This document shows positions 7,465 to 13,237 of a stretch of DNA of 15,762 bases, piece after piece. The stretch is taken from the NCBI GenBank assembly GCA_026770615.1, contig MU631393.1, positions 25,239 to 41,000 of the forward strand. The letters are read 5' to 3'. The notes beneath the pieces are model-generated. The model worked only from the letters and a program-made list of their open reading frames with translations. It did not search any database and was not told where the DNA came from. A program made the position numbers and the translations under genes. The first letter of the stretch is position 1, and the number at the start of each line of letters is the position of its first letter. Source of the DNA: Pavlovales sp. CCMP2436. Its lineage: Eukaryota; Haptophyta; Pavlovophyceae; Pavlovales.

Positions 7465-8204
7465 CTACACGACTCGCACCGCTTTGCCTGCTGATATCAA
7501 TCGATTCACATGGCCAGCGCGGAATTGAGGCATTTGGCTACTGTTTAATAGGGCACTAGCTGCATACGGACGGGATAGAGACGCATACTGATCGATCAAA
7601 CGATGTATACCAGAATCGTACAAGCCGTTGCGCCCGCCCCTGCCATAGCCGTCCAACGCCGTGTCGCCGACGGCTGTGGCGTACGCAATGAGCGAGCCTC
7701 CATCGCGCATATCCGGCGGGATCATGGTCGCGAGGCCATCTGCGAGGTCTTTGGTCGATCGCGCCAATCCCGCGTACGAGCGGCACGCGTCGAGACTGAC
7801 GATGTTGAAGCCACTGCCGCGCGCCCGCATGCCGTCGAGGACCTCCTGCGCGTCGATGGCCCTGCGTCGGAGCGACGTGTCGACCGTGCCGCATGCCCAG
7901 TCACGTGGGATGAGATAGTTGCGGTTCTGGTACTCGCAGCCGTGGCCCGTGAAGTATAAACGACCACAGTGCCCGGCTTGAGCCACTCTTGGAAGATGGC
8001 GATGGCATTCTCGAACACATCGAGGCTGCAGTCCGTCTCGATGAGCGTGCGGAAGCCGAGGCGGCGGAGGGAGGTGGCCACGTCGGTCGCGTCGTTGACG
8101 CAGTTGCGCAGGGGGGAGCTGTTGTACGCATTTATGCCCACGAGGAGGGCTTCGCGCCGCTCACCAGGCAGGGCGCGCTGGAGCGCCGCCATGGAGAGGG
8201 CCAT
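7465..8204 (-). pseudogene. Caspase-like peptidase (family C14), one frameshift
   Basis: A cysteine protease of the caspase fold, closer to bacterial-type and orthocaspase-like members than to classical metacaspases (which usually read DSCHSG). From ATG 8204: EALLVGINAYNSSPLRNCVNDATDVA (shown here only as the LVGINxY ... NDA motif, residues 20-42), the LRRLGF segment, then KPGTVVVY. The frame changes at about 7955-7960. The second frame supplies YFTGHG with the catalytic His codon at 7942-7944, NYLIPRDW, SLDACRSY with the catalytic Cys codon at 7783-7785, then SLIAYATAVGDTAL and NGLYDSGIHRLI, the usual end of the p10-like part. The total is about 245 residues. Both catalytic residues are intact, so a single-base indel, recoding or a tiny intron separates it from a working enzyme. 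The gene may still be functional. The substrate is unknown; basic P1 specificity is usual for non-metazoan members. Confidence 0.75.
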
Positions 8205-8275
8205 CGTCGAGCCGGGGCGGTTCTCGCGGCTTTGCCTCTCGCTCGTGGGCTCGCTTACGGGAGCTGAGTCCGAGC

Positions 8276-8293
8276 TTCACGAAACTTCCAGAA
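8276..8293. promoter_or_regulatory. Perfect four-unit heat-shock element
   Basis: TTC-ac-GAA-ac-TTC-ca-GAA: four alternating inverted pentamer units with exact 2-base spacing, the canonical binding site of a heat-shock factor trimer. It lies 72 bases upstream of the ATG of the minus-strand caspase gene, with no TATA box between. All twelve consensus bases match. Confidence 0.65.
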
Positions 8294-8638
8294 AAACGGG
8301 TCTAGGGGCTTGCCAAATTTACACGCTGAAAAGCGATGGCGCTGGTTTACACGTTAGCTGTAAGCCAGCGGGACGGCGACTATGCGCCAGCCTACGCGAG
8401 GTGTCCAGATCACCAACGAGGGCCTCGTCGTCTCGGCTCGGCTTTCGTCGGCCGCGCCTCGCCACCACGAGCCGGTGCGCGGAACCCTCTTTTCGGGCTC
8501 GAGGCTACCTCGCTCACCGACGTGACGGCTGGCGGTGACGGCTCGCTGGCGGGAGAGGGGAGAGCTCGCTGGCGGAAAAGAGGTCAGGGGGGCACCCAAC
8601 GGTTTATTTTTATAATTGTTCAAGTGAAGCTAGCGGAG
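8294..8638. other. Intergenic, no gene supported
   Basis: The + frame starting at 8336 runs through the foldback element at 8639 and has Gly/Pro/Arg composition, so I do not accept it. The minus frame at 8354-8623 is similarly unconvincing. A TTTATTTTTATAATTG stretch at 8604-8619 is AT-rich and just outside the foldback. Confidence 0.4.
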
Positions 8639-8930
8639 ATTGGTGGGGATGGTGGGGTTGAAACATCCCCACCATCATCCCCACCATTCGGTCGCATACT
8701 GAGAGGCCTACTGCGGACCCCCCCAAAATGGTGGGTGAGATTTTTTTTTGATCAGGGAGTATGGCTACCAATAGCCAGCGGGACGGGATCGCCCGCGAAA
8801 TACTTTTTGGGCGGAAACATACACTGCCCACCATTTTGGGGGGGTCCGCAGTAGGCCTCTCAGTATGCGACCGAATGGTGGGATTGATGGTGGGATCGAT
8901 TCAATCCCATTAATCCCACCAATCCCACCA
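8639..8930. mobile_element. Foldback (MITE-like) element 1
   Basis: 8680-8735 and 8827-8882 are perfect 56-base inverted repeats (both include seven-base C or G runs next to AAAATGGTGGG). Outside them the homology continues imperfectly to about 8639 and 8930 as CCCACC/GGTGGG-rich arms, each of which can also fold on itself. The central 91 bases (8736-8826) have no ORF. The TTAATTAATAAATTA flank on the right is AT-rich, a typical target. The ends are approximate. Confidence 0.75.
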
Positions 8931-9026
8931 TTTTTTAATTAATAAATTATGATTATAATAAAACACCGGCCGAAACGGTCCGGGGCGGCGAATCCGCAAT
9001 GGGCGTACTGGCGGGTAAATCAGCTA

Positions 9027-9200
9027 TTATCGGCCTTTAACTGGCACGAGCATGGGGGTGCACGTGCTCGGCGCCGCATAGTAGAGCGCGCCGAGTCCGA
9101 CCGCCGCGAGCATCGGCAAGTACACCCCGGTGGCTGACTGGACAAGCTGGACAAGGGCGCCGACGCCGAGGGCGAATGCAGCGGTTGCGATCGTAGTCAT
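9027..9200 (-). CDS. 57-residue two-helix membrane protein
   Basis: From ATG 9200 the frame encodes two hydrophobic stretches, residues ~3-23 (TIATAAFALGVGALVQLV) and ~26-43 (VYLPMLAAVGLGALYYAA), then a short polar tail ending VPVKGR and TAA. On the minus strand TTTATATT lies about 11 bases before the ATG, so the leader would be very short if this is the TATA box. It sits alone between two foldback elements. Its size and topology match the other small membrane ORFs near the helicases, suggesting the same virus-derived set. No family recognised. Confidence 0.45.
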   Translation of the reverse strand: MTTIATAAFALGVGALVQLVQSATGVYLPMLAAVGLGALYYAAPSTCTPMLVPVKGR

Positions 9201-9433
9201 CGCTCAATATAAATGAATGGCGCGAGGGCGAAGGCGGCGGCGGCCATCGTTCTCTTCCCGCGAAGCCCCGAATTTTGGCGCCAGCGAGCCCTGAGCACGG
9301 CACTCCGCCTCCGCAAACCGCCGCCGCGAGCTCAAAAAATTGGACACGTTGAACAAATAGTGGTGCCGCTGCGTCGCCTCCATGTCGTGCCCCCCGCGCC
9401 CGCGCCACGTGCCCCCCCCCCCCGCGCGCTCAC
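9201..9433. other. Intergenic with a 12-base C run
   Basis: Open frames on both strands here are Arg/Pro/Ala-rich shadows. A C homopolymer lies at about 9411-9423. No gene is recognised. Confidence 0.4.
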
Positions 9434-9787
9434 GTTTGTATCTAAAGACCCGATTATGATGATTCATACGAGAATTCATACGAGCATTGTTTAAGCAATG
9501 TTTGTATGGGGGGAGTGGTGGGAGGTGGGAGTTGTCAGACAAACCTCTCCGGGGACGTGAAAGCCGCGTGTCTCACCTGTCTCGTCTCTATTAATAATTT
9601 TTTTTTTTTTTTTTTTTTTTATGAACAGAGTAAGGGAATAGCCCTACTTTGGCACCATGTCCCCCTCCCCGGAGAGGTTTGCCTGACAACTCCCACCTCC
9701 CACCACTCCCCCCATACAAACAATGCTTAAACAATGTTCGTATGAATTCTCGTATGAATCATCAGAATCGGCCTTTAGATACAAACA
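9434..9787. mobile_element. Foldback (MITE-like) element 2, poly-T loop
   Basis: The left arm 9434-9555 and right arm 9666-9787 are ~122-base inverted repeats with only a handful of mismatches. Shared blocks include GTTTGTATCTAAAG, GATTCATACGAGAATTCATA, GTATGGGGGGAGTGGTGGGA and AAACCTCTCCGGGGA. The ~110-base loop carries a 23-T run (9598-9620). No ORF is found. Each arm also contains a small internal stem (ATTGTTTAAGCAAT). It is unrelated in sequence to foldback element 1 apart from GGTGGG motifs. Confidence 0.8.
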
Positions 9788-9804
9788 AAGCTTAAACATG
9801 GAGT

Positions 9805-9909
9805 CTATGTAATTAGTGCACGGGCGGTCGTCGGAGCAGCCGCCCGGGTGCGCTGCCACGCCAAGTAGCCCAGTACGCCCGCACACGCCAGCAAGAGCGC
9901 CTCCATCAT
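9805..9909 (-). CDS. 34-residue single-helix membrane peptide
   Basis: ATG ATG at 9909/9906, one hydrophobic segment (EALLLACAGVLGYLAW) followed by a basic QRTR and a polar tail, stop TAG at 9805. It is 56 bases downstream of the helicase-paralog stop on the same strand and ends just before foldback 2. The pattern of helix then positive charges fits a type III membrane micropeptide, but a frame this short could be chance. Confidence 0.3.
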   Translation of the reverse strand: MMEALLLACAGVLGYLAWQRTRAAAPTTARALIT

Positions 9910-9965
9910 GCAGCGCGCAGGGGGGTCGCTTTCGACCGGCAGTCGCGAATCTTTTCGTCAGGAGG

Positions 9966-11723
9966 CTACTCGTCCTCCACGCGCGCAAAGCCGTACCACA
10001 GCTTGCACTTGGAGCGGCCCTCCACCATGTGCGGCAGGCAGCCGAGCCCGCCGTTGAAGCGCTGCTTGAGGAAGCACCCGAGGCTCTTGGGGTTCTTCCA
10101 CTGCAGGCCCTCGGTACCCGCGGCCAGTTTCATCTCGTTAAACAACTCAGTAGCGGTCCGGCCCTCCTTATCGGCGCACTTGTCCACCCGCCAGTACGCG
10201 TCGAAGGCCCCGGCCGGCGTGGTGGAGGCGCACTCCGCCGCGTACTCGTGCTTGCCGTCGTAGAGCGGGTCGAGCGCCGCGTACTGCCCCTTGCGCGCGC
10301 GGTAGTGGGCGTAGAGCGCGGCGACGAGCGCCGCCCGGTAGCGGGGGTCCGTCTCGAAGAGCGCCTGCACGTACTGCTCGTTCTCGAACGCCGCGTAGAC
10401 CTTGACGTGCGCCTTCTGGCCGTAGGCGGCCCGGGCCTGGTCGGGCGTGCGCACAAACTTGGACGGCATGCGCATCGCGAGGAGGCGGTCGGCGAGCGCC
10501 CCGTCGAACGGCTTGAAGTCGAGGCGGCTGTTGGTCAGCAGCACCACGAGCCCGCGGAACTTGGTCTCGACCTCGTGCGCGTACTTTTTGGAGCAGCTGA
10601 TCGAGACGCCGTTGCCGCCGCTCAGCTCCTTGTAGGCGTTGCCGTCCAGCAGGCCGTCGACCTCCTCGGTGACGACGACGGCGGCGCGGGCGGCGCGCTC
10701 CCACGACTCGTTGTTGCCGCTGAGCCCCCGCTTGCCCACGACCAGGGCCTCCGCCTTGACCACGAGCGCCGGGGCGACCAGGCGCAGGAGCGCGAAGAAG
10801 AGCAACTTGCCCTCGGTGCCGGCGCCGTTGAGCACGATGAACTCGCGGCACTTGTGCTCGCGCTCGAAGAAGGCGGGGGCGACGCGGTCGAGCACGGTGT
10901 CCCGCAGGGGGCCGAAGATGGCCTGCAGCAGGGCCACCACGTCCCGGGCGATGCACTGCAGCTCGGTCTCGCCGGCGCCGGGTGGTTCGAAGCGCGAGCG
11001 CAGCGCCACGTGGCGCGCGTTGACCGCGTAGGTGGGCGGCATCCACGCGCACGGGGGCTTGCCGGGGGCCGACTCGGCCAGGTAGTGCCCGGTCCAGTGG
11101 AGCAGCGCCGCGTGCGCGCCCGGCGCCGGGATCGGCCAGTGGAGCACCGCGTCGTCCCACACGCGCTGCTCGTGCGCGATGGCCGTGTGCGCACCGGTCT
11201 CGAGGTCGAGCATCTGCCCGTGCGCAAAGGGCAGCAGGTGCGGGGGGTGGCGCATCATGTAGCCGTCGGCAAAGTCGGCGCGCGACACCTTCACGCCGGG
11301 GTGCTTGGAGGCGTAGTCGGCGAGCTCGTCGTAGAGGCGCACGCAGCGGGGGTTGAGGCCCAGCTGCCCGTCGAGGGCGTTGGCGTACTCCTTGAAGGCG
11401 TATTTGTCCCGGCTCCAGGTGTGGTCGGCGATGTCGCGCACCAACAGGATGCGCTTCTCGTCGACGACCATCCAGGGCTGGCCGGAGAAGCGTTCGATGA
11501 TCAGGTCGACGATGTCGCACACCTTGGTCGGGCGCGGGTGCTCGTCCTCGGCGAAGAGGACGTCGGCGGTCAGGGCCTCGTCCACGGACTCGCAGTACTC
11601 GTCGTTGTCCGCGTCGAAGGGCAGCTCGAACGGCTTGACGCGCGCCACGAGCGCGATGCCGAGCGCCGCCTCGACCGCCGCGCTGGCCGCGAGGGCGATG
11701 GCCGGGAGGTCGAGCGCGCGCAT
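9966..11723 (-). CDS. SF3 (D5-type) helicase paralog, lacking the polymerase-like N-terminus, Walker A altered
   Basis: 585 residues, collinear with the C-terminal part of the gene at the right edge (from its residue 256) and largely identical to it. Preserved: TEEVDGLLDG (Walker B), SGGNGVSISCSKKYAHE, LVVLLTNSRLDF (motif C Asn), LADRLL (Arg finger region), AGAFDAYWRVD and the terminal GFARVEDE. Walker A reads GAGTEGKL: Lys306 stays but the Mg-coordinating Ser/Thr is Leu307 (codon TTG at 10803-10805), so ATPase activity should be impaired. The start ATG corresponds to an internal Met of the long paralog. Homology to the paralog extends ~40 bases upstream (GLGRI) but in another frame, across an apparent 11-base deletion. 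The gene is thus a 5'-truncated duplicate whose remaining frame is still open, perhaps kept as an accessory or regulatory form. Confidence 0.75.
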   Translation of the reverse strand: MRALDLPAIALAASAAVEAALGIALVARVKPFELPFDADNDEYCESVDEALTADVLFAEDEHPRPTKVCDIVDLIIERFSGQPWMVVDEKRILLVRDIADHTWSRDKYAFKEYANALDGQLGLNPRCVRLYDELADYASKHPGVKVSRADFADGYMMRHPPHLLPFAHGQMLDLETGAHTAIAHEQRVWDDAVLHWPIPAPGAHAALLHWTGHYLAESAPGKPPCAWMPPTYAVNARHVALRSRFEPPGAGETELQCIARDVVALLQAIFGPLRDTVLDRVAPAFFEREHKCREFIVLNGAGTEGKLLFFALLRLVAPALVVKAEALVVGKRGLSGNNESWERAARAAVVVTEEVDGLLDGNAYKELSGGNGVSISCSKKYAHEVETKFRGLVVLLTNSRLDFKPFDGALADRLLAMRMPSKFVRTPDQARAAYGQKAHVKVYAAFENEQYVQALFETDPRYRAALVAALYAHYRARKGQYAALDPLYDGKHEYAAECASTTPAGAFDAYWRVDKCADKEGRTATELFNEMKLAAGTEGLQWKNPKSLGCFLKQRFNGGLGCLPHMVEGRSKCKLWYGFARVEDE

Positions 11724-11928
11724 GACGCAGCACCTCGTCCTCGCGGGCGATGCGCCCGAGCCCGAGACAGCATGAAGGCCCTCGCATGAAGGCCCTCGCC
11801 CCTGCAGCCGCCGGCCAGCCCGAACTGAATAGAACTGAATGGGCTAAAGCTCGCTTTTTTTTAGCATGGGCCCAACTAGAGCGCCTCGGACAGGCAGCCA
11901 CAGATGCGCCAAGCTAGGCGCGAGCTGG
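11724..11928. other. Divergent intergenic: remnant of lost helicase 5' part and a 14-bp duplication
   Basis: 11724-11765 on the minus strand still encodes LGLGRI followed by six or so residues aligned to LCVGRIYDD of the long paralog, in a frame offset from the current gene. Next to it, CATGAAGGCCCTCG occurs twice in tandem (11771-11784 and 11785-11798), at the edge of the homology. The rest is the shared upstream region of two divergent genes. Confidence 0.55.
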
Positions 11929-11937
11929 CTATAAATT
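11929..11937 (+). promoter_or_regulatory. TATA box of the 130-residue membrane protein gene
   Basis: CTATAAATT, part of GGCTATAAAT (11927-11936), 31 bases before the ATG at 11969. The 5' leader would be only a few bases if transcription starts at the usual distance, a compact arrangement common in viral genes. Confidence 0.65.
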
Positions 11938-11968
11938 CGCAGACTTTTTACACGAGTCAGATAGTCAG

Positions 11969-12361
11969 ATGCGCTTCGATGACGACCCGCACGACCTGCT
12001 CGGGCGCATCGGCCCTCTAGCGGTGATAGATACGGTCGGCACGCTGGCGATCGCCGCGCTCGCCGCATCGGCCGCGCGCTGGCCGCTGGTGCCGACCGTG
12101 GCCGCCGCGCTGGTGCTCGGCGAGGCCGCGCACCTGGCCCTGGGGGTCGACACCCCTGTCACCCTCGCGCTAAGCAGCGCTGGCGCCCTAGCCGCGCGGC
12201 GTGTCGCTCGCGCGCCTTCCCAAAATCAAGCAAAAAAGGGGGCGAGAAGGGGCCGCCCACCCGTTCCTTGCAGTGGCGACCCCGATACGGCGCTGGCCAA
12301 GGTGTCGCCGTATCATTTTAACGAGAGTCCGAGGCATGCGACATACTATGAGGCCGCCTAG
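11969..12361 (+). CDS. 130-residue membrane protein, algal giant-virus type
   Basis: From ATG 11969: a charged head (RFDDDPHDLLGRIG), a first hydrophobic helix at ~15-36 (LAVIDTVGTLAIAALAAS), a second at ~40-58 ending LVLGEAAHLALGV, then DTPVTLALSS and a basic, soluble tail. The order G-x-A/I-x-D-T-x3-I-x-A, then LGE-x2-H-x3-GV-x-T, resembles a small two-helix membrane protein I associate with algal giant viruses and related elements, where the second motif reads like a HxxFxVxT segment. That match is from memory. It is divergent from the truncated helicase and has its own TATA box. The frame is intact. Role unknown; likely a virion or host-membrane component. Confidence 0.6.
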   Translation: MRFDDDPHDLLGRIGPLAVIDTVGTLAIAALAASAARWPLVPTVAAALVLGEAAHLALGVDTPVTLALSSAGALAARRVARAPSQNQAKKGARRGRPPVPCSGDPDTALAKVSPYHFNESPRHATYYEAA

Positions 12362-12375
12362 TATCCAGATCAACG

Positions 12376-12385
12376 CTCTATAAAT
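12376..12385 (+). promoter_or_regulatory. TATA box of the helical/Pro-Glu-repeat ORF
   Basis: CTCTATAAAT, 50 bases before the ATG at 12436 and 14 bases after the stop of the preceding + gene. It gives the two + genes separate promoters despite the tight spacing. Confidence 0.55.
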
Positions 12386-12435
12386 GATAGCCGCTGTTGT
12401 CCCATCACCACGAGTCTGGCACGCCCGCCATACTG

Positions 12436-12684
12436 ATGAGCTACTTGAATTACATTCGACTCGAAAATACCGAGCGCGCCAAGACCAGAACTCAAATCGA
12501 AATTATTTCGGTTGAAATTCAAAAGAAGCTCGCCGCTATCTGTGCTCGCTTCATCGAATCGGCGCATGACGCGGCGCTCAAACGTAAGCACACATTGCTC
12601 GCCCTCGAGGAGGCGACGCCCGCCCGTGAGCCCGCCCGTGAGCCCGCCAGTGAGCCCGCCCGCGAGCCCGCCCGCGTCCCGTAG
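12436..12684 (+). CDS. Helical small protein with Pro-Ala-Arg-Glu repeats, ends at an in-frame amber codon
   Basis: 82 residues from the first ATG after the TATA box. Residues ~1-60 are charged and helix-forming (SYLNYIRLENTERAKTRTQ, then IQKKLAAICARFIESAHDAA), probably a coiled coil or amphipathic bundle. Residues ~63-82 are PARE/PASE repeats from a 12-bp tandem repeat (12614-12674). The TAG at 12682-12684 ends it, but the same frame stays open for 85 further codons with a compatible acidic composition. A minus-strand frame across this region (12370-12825) starts with a hydrophobic run; I consider it antisense because the TATA box and helical sequence are on +. Family unknown. Confidence 0.5.
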   Translation: MSYLNYIRLENTERAKTRTQIEIISVEIQKKLAAICARFIESAHDAALKRKHTLLALEEATPAREPAREPASEPAREPARVP

Positions 12685-12942
12685 ACGCGCGCGCACGTGG
12701 GCGCACACGAGGCCCACCAGCTCGACTGTGCCGAGGATCAAGTCGGCGAGCTGAACGCCGGCGAGCAGGACAACGAGGAGGAGGGCGGAGATAGCCTGGG
12801 CCAAGTGGAGGACAGCGAGACGCATCGTTCGTCCACAGCGTCAGAGCCACACGTCGTGCGCGAATCTTTTAAAGGTTCTCGTCCCACGTCTTGCAACGCG
12901 CCGCCTACTCGTGCGTCTGTAATTTCATTCGCATCCGACTAA
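12685..12942 (+). other. Same-frame continuation after the amber codon
   Basis: 85 sense codons then TAA, in the frame of the preceding ORF, without an ATG of its own. It reads as an acidic linker (EDQVGELNAGEQDNEEEGG) followed by Ser/Arg/Pro-rich residues ending SVISFASD. Either the upstream TAG is a recent nonsense mutation (one transition from CAG) or it is read through. T-rich runs follow the TAA (12947-12966). Confidence 0.4.
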
Positions 12943-12965
12943 AGTTTTTTTTTAGATTTTTTTTT

Positions 12966-13178
12966 CTAGTCAGACCATTGAATTTTTCTAAATTGTCCAG
13001 CGCTTCTGCACGGCAGCGCGCGCAAACGACGCGCTCGCTCGAGAGTGGGCGGCGCTTCGGGCGGCGGTGGGCGGGCTTCGAGGTCGATCGGAAAATCCTT
13101 CATGTCTCCGGCGCGGAGCGTGCATTTGGCAGCGCGCATGCGGACACATACACGCGCGCTGCGAATTTTTTGGGTCAT
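12966..13178 (-). CDS. Small basic ORF downstream of the helicase
   Basis: 70 residues from ATG 13178, 59 bases after the long helicase stop on the same strand. The sequence is basic with three Cys (MTQKIRSARVCVRM, KCTLRAGDMKDFPID) and a Pro-rich middle (ARPPPPEAPP). It could be a nucleic-acid-binding protein, but there is no recognised domain. The frame is open further upstream into the antisense of the helicase end, so the start is only the most plausible Met. Confidence 0.35.
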   Translation of the reverse strand: MTQKIRSARVCVRMRAAKCTLRAGDMKDFPIDLEARPPPPEAPPTLERARRLRALPCRSAGQFRKIQWSD

Positions 13179-13237
13179 TTTTTTTACCCGCTCTTCGCTA
13201 GCCACGACCCGCGTAGCCGGAGCACTCGTAGCGCCTC

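Noticed and set aside
7204..7494. 96-codon + ORF at the end of the second direct repeat
   Set aside because: Begins with GTG, starts inside a repeat that is non-coding in its other copy, and lacks any recognisable segment.
8336..8854. 172-codon + ORF
   Set aside because: It runs through the inverted-repeat arms of the foldback element and has no protein-like features.
9816..11789. A 657-codon + strand frame and a 577-codon minus frame overlapping the helicase paralog
   Set aside because: Both are out-of-phase readings of a very GC-rich gene; their composition (runs of Arg/Ala/Val/Gly) has no motifs, while the 585-codon frame contains all helicase motifs.
12370..12825. Minus-strand 151-codon ORF starting with a hydrophobic, signal-like run
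   Set aside because: The hydrophobic run is the antisense of Glu/Asp-rich codons of the + frame, and the + strand has the TATA box and the helical sequence. Kept as a weak alternative.
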